A stretch of DNA of 64,000 bases from Streptomyces sp. Root1304. Lineage in GTDB: Bacteria; Actinomycetota; Actinomycetes; Streptomycetales; Streptomycetaceae. Where the stretch lies: assembly GCF_001426405.1 (NCBI RefSeq), contig NZ_LMEP01000028.1, positions 89,300-153,299 on the forward strand, read 5' to 3'. The notes under the pieces are model-generated. The model was not told the origin of the DNA. It saw only the letters and a program-made list of their open reading frames with translations, and did no database searches. A program made the translations under genes and the position numbers. Below are positions 33,066 to 41,525 of this stretch, in pieces. The number at the start of each line of letters is the position of its first letter. Position 1 is the first letter of the stretch.

Positions 33066-35021
33066 TCAGTCCTCGCTGGACGCGGCCGGCAGCTGGGTCT
33101 GGATGAGGGACATGACCGAGGAGTCGGTCAGCGTGGTGACGTCACCCAGCTCCCGGTTCTCCGCCACGTCACGCAGCAGACGGCGCATGATCTTGCCCGA
33201 GCGGGTCTTCGGCAGCTCCGCCACCGGCAGGACGCGCTTCGGCTTCGCGATCGGGCCGAGGGTCGCGCCGACGTGGTTGCGCAGCTCGGCGACCAGGTTC
33301 TCGTCCTCGCTCGCCGTGCCGCGCAGGATGACGAACGCGACGATCGCCTGACCCGTGGTCTCGTCGGCGGCGCCGACGACGGCGGCCTCCGCGACGGCGG
33401 GGTGCGAGACGAGGGCCGACTCGACCTCGGTGGTCGAGATGTTGTGGCCCGAGACGAGCATGACGTCGTCGACCCGGCCGAGCAGCCAGATGTCGCCGTC
33501 CTCGTCCTTCTTGGCCCCGTCACCGGCGAAGTACTTGCCCTCGAAGCGGGACCAGTAGGTGTCGATGTACCGCTGGTCGTCGCCCCAGATGGTGCGGAGC
33601 ATCGACGGCCACGGCTCGGTCAGGACCAGGTAGCCACCGCCGCCGTTCGGCACCTCGTTGGCCTCGTCGTCGACGACGGTGGCGGAGATGCCCGGCAGCG
33701 GGCGCTGGGCGGAGCCCGGCTTGGTCTCGGTGACGCCCGGCAGCGGCGAGATCATCATCGCGCCGGTCTCGGTCTGCCACCAGGTGTCCACGATCGGGGT
33801 CTTCCCGGCGCCGATGTGCTCGCGGTACCAGACCCAGGCCTCGGGGTTGATCGGCTCGCCGACCGAGCCGAGCACCCGGAGGCTCGACAGGTCGAACTTC
33901 GCGGGGATGTCGTCGCCCCACTTCATGAACGTACGGATCGCGGTGGGCGCCGTGTAGAGGATCGTGACGCCGTACTTCTGCACGATCTCCCAGAAACGCC
34001 CCTGGTGCGGGGTGTCAGGGGTGCCCTCGTACATGACCTGCGTCGCGCCGTTGGCCAGCGGGCCGTAGACGATGTACGAGTGCCCGGTGACCCAGCCGAT
34101 GTCGGCCGTGCACCAGTAGACGTCGGTCTCCGGCTTGAGGTCGAAGACGGCGTTGTGGGTGTACGCGGCCTGGGTGAGGTAGCCGCCGGAGGTGTGCAGG
34201 ATGCCCTTCGGCTTCCCGGTGGTGCCCGAGGTGTAGAGGATGAAGAGCGGGTGCTCCGCCGGGAACGCCTCCGGGCTGTGCTCGGCGGACTGACGGGCGA
34301 CGATGTCGTCCCACCAGACGTCCCGGCCCTCGGTGAAGGCGGTGTCCTGGCCCGTACGGCGGACCACGAGGACGTGCTCGACCTGCGGGCACTTGGCGAC
34401 GGCCTCGTCGATGGCCGGCTTGAGGGCGCTCGGCTTGCCGCGGCGGTAGCCGCCGTCGGCCGTGACGACCAGCTTGGCGTCGGCGTCCTGGATGCGGGAG
34501 GCGACGGCGTCGGCGGAGAAGCCGCCGAAGACCACCGAGTGGGCAGCGCCGACGCGGGCGCAGGCCAGCATCGTGATCGCGGCCTCGGGGATCATCGGCA
34601 GGTAGACGGCGACCCGGTCGCCCTTGCGGACACCCAGTTCGGTCAGGGCGTTGGCGGCCCTGGAGACCTCGTCCTTGAGCTCGGCGTAGGTGATCGAGCG
34701 GCTGTCGCCCGGCTCGCCCTCGAAGTGGATGGCGACGCGGTCGCCGTGGCCGGCCTCGACGTGCCGGTCGACGCAGTTGTACGCCACGTTCAGCTCGCCG
34801 TCCGCGAACCACTTGGCGAACGGCGGGTTCGACCAGTCGAGGGTCTCGGTCGGCTCGGTGGCCCAGGTCAGGCGCTTGGCCTGCTCGGCCCAGAAGCCCA
34901 GCCTGTCCGCCTTGGCCTGCTCGTACGCCTCCGCCGTCACGTTGGCGTGCGCGGCCAGCTCGGCGGGCGGCGAAAATCGACGCTCTTCCCGAAGCAGATT
35001 GGCCAGGCTTTCGTTGCTCAC
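33066..35021 (-). CDS. acs: Acetyl-CoA synthetase (AMP-forming)
   Basis: 651 residues from GTG 35021, preceded by GGGAGA; the length matches the family. The adenylation core YTSGTTGKPKG, the acetate-pocket WWQTETG and the C-terminal TRSGKIMRR are all present; Lys610 is the lysine that protein acetylation inactivates in this family. It makes acetyl-CoA from acetate, ATP and CoA via acetyl-AMP. A possible DasR-type site lies about 95 bp upstream. Confidence 0.96.
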   Translation of the reverse strand: MSNESLANLLREERRFSPPAELAAHANVTAEAYEQAKADRLGFWAEQAKRLTWATEPTETLDWSNPPFAKWFADGELNVAYNCVDRHVEAGHGDRVAIHFEGEPGDSRSITYAELKDEVSRAANALTELGVRKGDRVAVYLPMIPEAAITMLACARVGAAHSVVFGGFSADAVASRIQDADAKLVVTADGGYRRGKPSALKPAIDEAVAKCPQVEHVLVVRRTGQDTAFTEGRDVWWDDIVARQSAEHSPEAFPAEHPLFILYTSGTTGKPKGILHTSGGYLTQAAYTHNAVFDLKPETDVYWCTADIGWVTGHSYIVYGPLANGATQVMYEGTPDTPHQGRFWEIVQKYGVTILYTAPTAIRTFMKWGDDIPAKFDLSSLRVLGSVGEPINPEAWVWYREHIGAGKTPIVDTWWQTETGAMMISPLPGVTETKPGSAQRPLPGISATVVDDEANEVPNGGGGYLVLTEPWPSMLRTIWGDDQRYIDTYWSRFEGKYFAGDGAKKDEDGDIWLLGRVDDVMLVSGHNISTTEVESALVSHPAVAEAAVVGAADETTGQAIVAFVILRGTASEDENLVAELRNHVGATLGPIAKPKRVLPVAELPKTRSGKIMRRLLRDVAENRELGDVTTLTDSSVMSLIQTQLPAASSED

Positions 35022-35113
35022 GACATCTCCCTTTCCCAGGGCGTCCTCTGTGCGTATGTGTCCCGCGTCATAGCTCATCAGTCGGAGGCCCGGGTGACAA
35101 GAGCATCCAGGCA

Positions 35114-35129
35114 ATTGGTTTAGACCTGT
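35114..35129. promoter_or_regulatory. DasR-like element upstream of acs
   Basis: ATTGGTTTAGACCTGT matches the DasR responsive element consensus ACTGGTCTAGACCACT at 12 of 16 positions, including the GGTnTAGACC core. It lies 93-108 bp before the acs start codon. DasR is the GntR-family sensor of amino sugars in Streptomyces. The match is by eye and the consensus is from memory. Confidence 0.4.
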
Positions 35130-35148
35130 GAGTCGTCCGACGTGCGGG

Positions 35149-35182
35149 GGCCCCTTCTTCCCGAGCGGTGGGAGAAGGGGCC
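35149..35182 (-). terminator. Terminator after the SulP-carbonic anhydrase gene
   Basis: GGCCCCTTCTTCCC (35149-35162) pairs with GGGAGAAGGGGCC (35170-35182) with one bulged T. It lies about 115 bp after the fusion gene's stop on the minus strand. Confidence 0.65.
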
Positions 35183-35296
35183 ACACAGTCTCACGGACGG
35201 CCGCGGCGAAAGGTTCAGGACGCGCGGGGCCGGGATGAGGGGACGGATGGGTCCGGGGGGAGGGCGGCCCGCGGCTCGCGCGGCACGCCGCCCCGC

Positions 35297-37654
35297 TCAG
35301 GAGGCGCGGGCCGGTTCCAGCGCTTCGGTCGGCATGACCTGGGTGAAGACGTCGTCGTAGCTGTGCACCTCGTCCGTGCCGGAGAGCAGGTACGCCTGCG
35401 CCTCGCCCACGTGGAAGTACACGCCGTGCAGCGTCAGCGAGCCCTCGGCGAGACGCCGTGCCACCGGCTCGTACGCCCGCAGGTGCTCCAGCTGCTGCAC
35501 CACGTTCGTCAGACAGAGCTGCTCGACCGCGTCCGCCGGGAGCCGCCCGGAGATCCGGGCCCAGGCGTGTCTGCGGCTCGCCATCCGCTCCAGGCTGGGC
35601 CGGCCGTGGCGCAGCCAGCGGCGGAGCGGGGTCGGCGGATCGTCCGGACCCGCGTTCAGCAGGGCCTGCATCGCGCCGCAGCCGGAGTGGCCGCAGACGG
35701 TGATCGACGCCACCCGCAGCACGTCCACCGCGTACTCGATCGCCGCCGCCACCGAGTCGTCGCCGCTCTCCTCGCCGGGGAGGGGGACGAGATTGCCGAC
35801 GTTGCGCACGGTGAAGAGGTCACCGGGGCCGCTCGACGTGATCATGCTGGTGACGAGCCGGGAGTCGGCGCAGGTCAGGAAGAGCTGCGAGGGCGTCTGG
35901 CCCTCCCGCGCGAGCCGCGCCAGCTCGTCCCGGACGAGCGGGGCGGTGTTCCGCTGGAACTTGCCGATCCCGCTGGCCAGATGCAGTCCCGCCGCCGGGC
36001 GTTCGGGGGTCTCGCTCTCGGCCCGCTCGGCCGGCCGCTCCCCGCACTGGTGGTTGTGCCAGGGCGTCCAGGGGCGGCAGCAGGCATGGGCGGCCGAGGC
36101 GGCGGTGGGGGCCGGCTCCGCGATCCGGGCGCCGGACGGGCCGGTCGTCTCGACCGTCCCGCCATGGGCGAGATGCCCGGCGGTCCAGTCGCTCAGCGTC
36201 TCGTAGGCGGCGTGGTCCATGAAGGACCCGTCGAGCTCGACCACCACGTCCGAGCCCTGCGGCAGCTGGTGCAGGGCCCGGCTCAGCCGGGGCACGGCGA
36301 GGAAGGTCAACTGGCCGCGTACGTGCAGCAGCTGACGGCCGTCCCGCTCCTCGCGGGTGATCCGCGTACGGGCGAGCCGGTGCAGGGCGACGGCGATGGC
36401 CACGCCGACACCGAGGGCCACGCCCTCCAGGATGCCGACGAGGACGACACCGGACAGGGTCGCGGCGTAGACGACGACCTCGCGGTGCCGGGTGACGGTA
36501 CGGATGTGGGTGATGCTGACCATCTGGAGGCCGACCACCATGACGAGCGCGGCGAGCGCCGGCAGCGGGATCAGGTCGAGCACCGGTACGAGCAGCAGGG
36601 CCGCCAGCACGATCCAGAGTCCGTGCAGCATCGTGGAGGCGCGGGACACCGCGCCCGCCGAGACGTTGGCGACGCTGCGGACCGCGACCCCGGCGACCGG
36701 AAGGCCGCCGAGCGCCCCCGAGACCACGTTCGCCGCGCCCTGACCGGCGAGTTCGCGGTCGAGGCGGGACCGCGGGACGCCCATGCCGTGGTCCGGGCGG
36801 GCGGCGATCAGCTTGTCGACGGCGACGGCGGAGAGCAGTGACTGCACGCTGGTGACCAGGGTGATCGTGAGCACCCCGGCCGCGATGCCGAGCACCGGGC
36901 CCGTGGGCAGGCCGGGCAGCGCGTGGCTGCTCCAGGACGGCAGGTCGACCCGGGGCACGGCGAGCCCGGCGAGCGCCGCCACGGCCGTCGCCCCGGCCAC
37001 CGCGACGAGCGCGGCCGGAACCTTCCGTACGAGCCGCCCGGCGCGGCCCGGCAGCCGCGGCCAGCACAGCAGTACGGCCACGGTGAGGGCGCTGATGCCG
37101 AGCGCGGCGGGCCGGGCGTGCGCCAGCTGGGCGGGCAGGCCGAGGGCGTTGGCCACGGCGGAGCTCTGGGGGGTGCCGCCGAGCACGATGTGGAGCTGGG
37201 CGAGGGCGATGGTGGCGCCGATGCCGGCCAGCATGCCGTGCACGATCGCGGGCGAGACGGCGAGCGCCGAGCGGGCCACGCGGAGGGCGGACAGGCCGAG
37301 CTGGACGAGTCCGGCGAGGACGGTGATCGCGCAGGTGGTGCGCCAGCCGTACAGCTGGATGAGCTCGGCGGTCACGACGGTGAGACCGGCGGCGGGGCCG
37401 CTCACCTGGAGCGGGGAGCCGCCGAAGCGGCCGGCGACCAGACCGCCGACGGCGGCGGCGACCAGGCCGGACTGGAGCGGGGCTCCGGTGGCGAGAGCGA
37501 TGCCGAGCGAGAGCGGCAGCGCGATCAGGAAGACGGCGACCGACGCGGAGAGGTCGGCGCCGGCGACGCGGAAGCGGCCCGGGCCCTTCGGCGGGCTGTG
37601 GGGCCGCTGGACGCGGGGTCGGTTGGTCGTGCGGGCAGGGGTGCAGAGGGTCAT
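35297..37654 (-). CDS. SulP anion transporter fused to beta-carbonic anhydrase
   Basis: 785 residues from ATG 37654 with GGAGGAGA upstream. The SulP membrane core (about 25-400: SLGIALATGAPLQSG, LQVSGPAAGLTVV) is followed by a short STAS-like part (about 425-510), a Pro/Ala linker with CCRPWTPWHNHQC, and a beta-carbonic anhydrase (about 570-760). Zinc ligands are Cys595 (CADSR), His656 and Cys659 (CGHSGC). The fusion should couple bicarbonate transport to CO2 interconversion. It is a recognised bifunctional family. Confidence 0.93.
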   Translation of the reverse strand: MTLCTPARTTNRPRVQRPHSPPKGPGRFRVAGADLSASVAVFLIALPLSLGIALATGAPLQSGLVAAAVGGLVAGRFGGSPLQVSGPAAGLTVVTAELIQLYGWRTTCAITVLAGLVQLGLSALRVARSALAVSPAIVHGMLAGIGATIALAQLHIVLGGTPQSSAVANALGLPAQLAHARPAALGISALTVAVLLCWPRLPGRAGRLVRKVPAALVAVAGATAVAALAGLAVPRVDLPSWSSHALPGLPTGPVLGIAAGVLTITLVTSVQSLLSAVAVDKLIAARPDHGMGVPRSRLDRELAGQGAANVVSGALGGLPVAGVAVRSVANVSAGAVSRASTMLHGLWIVLAALLLVPVLDLIPLPALAALVMVVGLQMVSITHIRTVTRHREVVVYAATLSGVVLVGILEGVALGVGVAIAVALHRLARTRITREERDGRQLLHVRGQLTFLAVPRLSRALHQLPQGSDVVVELDGSFMDHAAYETLSDWTAGHLAHGGTVETTGPSGARIAEPAPTAASAAHACCRPWTPWHNHQCGERPAERAESETPERPAAGLHLASGIGKFQRNTAPLVRDELARLAREGQTPSQLFLTCADSRLVTSMITSSGPGDLFTVRNVGNLVPLPGEESGDDSVAAAIEYAVDVLRVASITVCGHSGCGAMQALLNAGPDDPPTPLRRWLRHGRPSLERMASRRHAWARISGRLPADAVEQLCLTNVVQQLEHLRAYEPVARRLAEGSLTLHGVYFHVGEAQAYLLSGTDEVHSYDDVFTQVMPTEALEPARAS

Positions 37655-37746
37655 GTTCCCGTCTCCTCCGGGGCAGCGTGGTCGCGGCTCGTGCGGGGTG
37701 CAGTGGCGGGGACACCGAGTCGTGAAGGCGGGGACGGCCATCAACA

Positions 37747-37776
37747 CTCAGTAAACGAACAGTAATGGAGAGTAAA
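37747..37776 (-). promoter_or_regulatory. Phased AGTAA (TTACT) repeats upstream of the SulP fusion
   Basis: AGTAA starts at 37750, 37761 and 37771, spaced 11 and 10 bp, about 95-120 bp before the fusion start. On the minus strand these are TTTACT/TTACTG units. One-turn spacing is typical of sites for OmpR-family response regulators; the regulator is unknown. Confidence 0.4.
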
Positions 37777-37814
37777 GTCTGCGGCATTATTTTCGGGGCA
37801 AACAGGGCAACGAT

Positions 37815-37830
37815 TCACCGGTTCCGGTGA
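37815..37830. promoter_or_regulatory. 16-bp palindrome TCACCGG-tt-CCGGTGA
   Basis: Perfect 7-bp arms with a 2-bp centre, midway between the divergent SulP fusion and the lipoprotein gene. Possible operator for either gene. Confidence 0.35.
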
Positions 37831-37933
37831 CAGAACGTGCGCATGCCGCTTGTCGTTGACGTCCTCCGGTCCTCGCGGTGCGACGTTGACGCCGCTTGTA
37901 GGGAAATCCGAGGATCCGAGGAGAGGTGCGCGG

Positions 37934-39256
37934 ATGTCAGCCGCCCGCAGAACGACCACCGTCCGGAGAAAGGCGCTCACCGTCGGCGCACTCACCCTCG
38001 CCCTCGCCACCGGCCTCGCCGGCTGCTCGGGCTCCGACGGCACCGCCACGAAGGGCATGCCGGGCGGCGCGGGTGCCAAGAAGGGCCCGGCCGCGGTCCC
38101 GCAGACCGCACCCCGGCTGATCGGTGACGGCTCGACCGCCTTCACCGGCGCCCAGCCGCACCAGCCGGCCTGGCGGCGCCTCAAGCCGGGCGAGACCCCG
38201 CCGCAGTTCGTCGTCTTCTCGTGGGACGGCGCGGGCGAGGACAGCCAGAAGCTGTTCTCCCACTTCCGCTCGGTGGGCAAGAAGTACGACGCCAGGATGA
38301 CGTACTTCCTCAGCGGCGTGTACCTGCTGCCCGAGGACAAGAAGAGCCTCTACGACCCGCCGCAGCACAGCCCCGGCCGCTCCGACATCGGCTTCAACGA
38401 CACCGAGGGCATCCGCGCCACCGTCCGCGAACTCCGCGGGGCGTGGCAGGAGGGCAACGAGATCGGCACCCACTTCAACGGGCACTTCTGCGGCGCCGAC
38501 GGCGGCGTGGGCAACTGGTCCGTCGAGGAGTGGAAGAGCGAGATCAGGCAGGCCAAGTCCTTCGTCAAGAACTGGAAGACGAACGCCGGACTGCGCGCCG
38601 AGCAGCCGCTGCCCTTCGACTACGACAAGGAACTCGTCGGCGCCCGCACCCCCTGCCTCGAAGGCCGGAAGAACTTCGTCCAGGCGGCGGCGCAGATGGG
38701 CTTCCGCTACGACACGAGCGGCGTCAACGACCAGATCTGGCCCAAGAAGGACCTGGGCCTGTGGGACCTCTCGATGCAGCTCGTACCGGTCCCCGGCCGC
38801 GCCTTCCAGACGCTCTCGATGGACTACAACTTCCTGGTCAACCAGTCCCCGGGCACGACCCAGGGCGATCCGTCCCAGCGCGAGTACTGGGGCGACCAGA
38901 TGAGGGACGGCCTGGTGCAGGCCTTCGAGCGCTCCTACCGGGGCAACCGGGCGCCGCTCATCATCGGCAACCACTTCGAGTCCTGGAACGGCGGCGTGTA
39001 CATGCGCGCCATCGAGGAGACCATCGCCACCGTCTGTACGCAGAAGGACGTCAAGTGCGTGTCCTTCCGCCAGCTCGCGGACTGGCTCGACGCCCAGGAC
39101 CCCGACGTCATCGCCAAGATGCGCGGGCTGAAGGTCGGCGAGGCCCCGGCGGCCGGCTGGAAGGCCTTCCTGGCCTCCCAGCCGGCGGCCCCCGCGGGCG
39201 CACCGGCGACCGGCGCCGGCGCCCCGGCGGCCGTCAAGCCGGCTGAGCGGCACTGA
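37934..39256 (+). CDS. Lipoprotein related to polysaccharide deacetylases
   Basis: 440 residues from ATG 37934 after GGAGAGG. A twin-basic N-terminus and hydrophobic stretch end in the lipobox LAGC (Cys31), so it is an exported lipoprotein. The mature part has FVVFSWDGAGED, like the first motif of NodB-type deacetylases, and EIGTHFNGHFC, an H-x3-H pair like their zinc site. RTPCLEGRKNF resembles the RxPyG region. It probably acts on cell-wall or surface polysaccharide. Its 3' end overlaps the convergent CooC-like gene by about 23 bp. Confidence 0.8.
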   Translation: MSAARRTTTVRRKALTVGALTLALATGLAGCSGSDGTATKGMPGGAGAKKGPAAVPQTAPRLIGDGSTAFTGAQPHQPAWRRLKPGETPPQFVVFSWDGAGEDSQKLFSHFRSVGKKYDARMTYFLSGVYLLPEDKKSLYDPPQHSPGRSDIGFNDTEGIRATVRELRGAWQEGNEIGTHFNGHFCGADGGVGNWSVEEWKSEIRQAKSFVKNWKTNAGLRAEQPLPFDYDKELVGARTPCLEGRKNFVQAAAQMGFRYDTSGVNDQIWPKKDLGLWDLSMQLVPVPGRAFQTLSMDYNFLVNQSPGTTQGDPSQREYWGDQMRDGLVQAFERSYRGNRAPLIIGNHFESWNGGVYMRAIEETIATVCTQKDVKCVSFRQLADWLDAQDPDVIAKMRGLKVGEAPAAGWKAFLASQPAAPAGAPATGAGAPAAVKPAERH

Positions 39257-40220
39257 GCCTTTCGGCGAGTACGAAACCGGGGTCGATCTGCGCCGCCAGG
39301 TCGGCCCCGGTCTTCGCGTTGCCCCAGCTCTCCGCGTTGCGCAGGTGGAAGTGGACCATCTGGCGCGTGTAGCGGTCCCAGTCACGGTCGGCGTACGAGT
39401 CGTCCGCCGCGTCCTGGAGGGCCTGGAGCGACATGCGGTTGTCCGCCTCCAGGAGCTCGAAGCGCGGCGGGCGGCCCTTCTCCATCGCGCGGACCCAGTC
39501 CGAGTGCCCCACCGTGACGAGCAGGTCCTCGCCGACCTCCGCGCGCAGGAAGTCGAGGTCGTCCTCGCCCTGCACCTTGTTGCCGACGACCTTGAGCGCG
39601 ACGCCGAAGTCCCGCGCGTACTCCTTGTACTGGCGGTAGACCGAGACGCCCTTGCGGGTCGGCTCGGCGACCAGGAACGTCATGTCGAAGCGGGTGAACA
39701 GCCCGGAGGCGAAGGAGTCCGAGCCCGCCGTCATGTCGACGACCACGTACTCGTCGGCGCCGTCGACCAGGTGGTTGAGGCAGAGCTCGACCGCCCCGAC
39801 CTTCGAGTGGTAGCAGGAGACCCCGAGGTCCGACTCGGTGAAGGGGCCGGTCGCCATCAGCCGGATCTCGCCGTCGTCGAGCACGACCGGCCGCGCGCAG
39901 GCCTCGTAGACCGGGTTCTCCTCGCGGACCCGCAGCAGCCGCGAACCCTCCCCGGGCGGCGTGGTCTTGATCATCGTGTCGGCGGAGGCGATCCGCGGGT
40001 TGGTGCCCCGCAGGTACTCCTTGATGAGCGGCAGGTGCGCGCCCATCGCGGGCAGTGCGGCGGCCTCCGCGTCGGGCAGGCCGAGCGCGGCACCGAGGTG
40101 CTGGTTGATGTCGGCGTCGACGGCGACGACCGGGGCTTCGTTGGCGGCGAGGTGGCGGATGAAGAGCGAGGACAGCGTGGTCTTGCCGCTGCCGCCCTTC
40201 CCCACGAAAGCGATCTTCAT
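39234..40220 (-). CDS. CooC-like nickel-insertion-type P-loop ATPase
   Basis: 328 residues from ATG 40220 (or GTG 40226). The N-terminus MKIAFVGKGGSGKTT has the deviant Walker A with signature lysine, followed by VDADINQHLGAALG. The body matches CooC/MinD-type ATPases that mature carbon monoxide dehydrogenase. No CO dehydrogenase or nickel enzyme is encoded nearby, so its client is unknown. The MTAGSDSFASGLFTRFD segment is the switch II region. Confidence 0.82.
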   Translation of the reverse strand: MKIAFVGKGGSGKTTLSSLFIRHLAANEAPVVAVDADINQHLGAALGLPDAEAAALPAMGAHLPLIKEYLRGTNPRIASADTMIKTTPPGEGSRLLRVREENPVYEACARPVVLDDGEIRLMATGPFTESDLGVSCYHSKVGAVELCLNHLVDGADEYVVVDMTAGSDSFASGLFTRFDMTFLVAEPTRKGVSVYRQYKEYARDFGVALKVVGNKVQGEDDLDFLRAEVGEDLLVTVGHSDWVRAMEKGRPPRFELLEADNRMSLQALQDAADDSYADRDWDRYTRQMVHFHLRNAESWGNAKTGADLAAQIDPGFVLAERLSAAQPA

Positions 40221-40322
40221 GTTCACCTAGCGTAGTGGTATGAACGCGCCCCGTGGTCAAGGTGCGTGAAGAAGACCACTCCAACGTGGGGCGGGCCGCC
40301 GGGGCGCGTAGCCTCCCTACTT

Positions 40323-41141
40323 ATGAGTACGCACGCCTCTGACCCCTTGGCCGCCCTCGGCTCCCTGCCGGGCGTCGCCGATGCGGTGGACTCCGTACGC
40401 AAGGCCGTCGACCGGGTCTACGGCCACCGTGTGATGCGCCGCCGCAGCAACGAGATCTCCTCCGAGGCGGCCCTGCGCGGCGCCCGTGGCTCGGCCGCCC
40501 TGTCCGGCGCCGACTGGGCCCTCGAAGAGGTCCGCCGCCGCACCGACTTCGGCACCGAGCCCGAGGCCCGCACGGTCGGCGCCGCCCTGCGCCTCGGTGC
40601 CGAGGCCGGGCAGCTGCTCTCCATCTGGCGCCAGTCGCCGCTGCGGGTGCTCGCCCGGCTCCATCTGGTCGCCGCGGGCGACCCGGGGGACTCGGTGGGG
40701 CGGCCCCGGCTGGACGGCGAGACCGTCGACGAACCGCTGGTCGAGGCCCCGCTGCCGAGCCCGGCCGAGGTCGCGGGACGCCTGGACGGCCTCGCGGAGC
40801 TGATCGTCGCGGGCGGCGAGGCCCCGGCGCTGGTGACGGCCGCCGTGGTCCACGGCGAACTGCTCGCACTGCGCCCCTTCACCTCGTACAACGGCCTGGT
40901 CGCGCGGGCGGCCGAGCGGATCGCGCTGGTCGGCAGCGGACTCGACCCCAAGGCGATCTGCCCGGCCGAGGTCGGCCACGCGGAGCAGGGGCGGGCCGCG
41001 TACCTCGCCGCGTTCGAGGGGTACCTGTCGGGGACCCCGGAGGGCGTGGGCGGCTGGATCGCGCACTGCGGCCGATCGGTCGAACTGGGCGTCCGCGAGT
41101 CGACGGCGGTCTGCGAGGCGCTGCAGCGCGGCGCGGCCTGA
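40323..41141 (+). CDS. Fic-fold protein with degenerate catalytic motif
   Basis: 272 residues from ATG 40323; TAGCCT lies 8 bp upstream and no ribosome site is seen. The segment VVHGELLALRPFTSYNGLVARAAERI has the layout of the Fic motif HPFx(D/E)GNGRxxR, but the catalytic His is Arg184, the acidic residue is Ser, the first Gly is Tyr and the first Arg is Leu; Asn, Gly and the last Arg remain. The N-terminal SSEAALRGARGSAALSG helix resembles the Fic regulatory helix. AMP transfer is therefore unlikely. It may be a pseudo-enzyme. Streptomyces copies are sometimes labelled 'oxidoreductase'. Confidence 0.6.
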   Translation: MSTHASDPLAALGSLPGVADAVDSVRKAVDRVYGHRVMRRRSNEISSEAALRGARGSAALSGADWALEEVRRRTDFGTEPEARTVGAALRLGAEAGQLLSIWRQSPLRVLARLHLVAAGDPGDSVGRPRLDGETVDEPLVEAPLPSPAEVAGRLDGLAELIVAGGEAPALVTAAVVHGELLALRPFTSYNGLVARAAERIALVGSGLDPKAICPAEVGHAEQGRAAYLAAFEGYLSGTPEGVGGWIAHCGRSVELGVRESTAVCEALQRGAA

Positions 41142-41525
41142 GGACGTGCGGTCCGGGCCGGTGCGCCGCGGCCCGAGTGGGTGCGGCGCGGCCTGAGGGG
41201 AAAAGGAAATCCGGGCCCCGTGGGGGCCCGGAAATGGGTTGCGGCGGCACCCGTTCAGGTACCGCCGCTGGCACGTCTACCCAGTTACCATGCGTCCTCG
41301 AATATGTGCCCATCAGGCCGGGAACTTTGCCCGTGGCCTGGTGCGGCTGGCCCGTAATCGACGGGTCGACGTCGCGTGGGTGCTCGGTTTCTGTGCTAGG
41401 TCCGTGGGGCCTTCATGCTCAACAGGTGATCCTCTCGGATGTCCTCGGTCTCGCGGGCCTGATTCCTTTCTACTCCTGTCCGCCAGGAAGCGAAAGTGCT
41501 GGCTCCGCTTCTCCTGCCCTCTTGC
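41142..41525. other. 384-bp gap with structured sequence and no clear gene
   Basis: A terminator-like hairpin lies at 41210-41232. Further on, CAGGCCGGG (41314-41322) pairs with CCCGtgGCCTG (41330-41340), and GCGGCGG pairs with CCGCCGC around 41243-41270. An open frame from ATG 41291 on the plus strand has poor codon bias after about 40 residues. The AT-richer end near 41450-41525 has no ribosome site. I see no supported protein gene. Confidence 0.4.
41210..41232. terminator. Terminator after the Fic-like gene
   Basis: TCCGGGCCCC (41210-41219) pairs with GGGGCCCGGA (41223-41232) around a 3-nt loop, 69 bp after the Fic-like stop. Confidence 0.7.
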
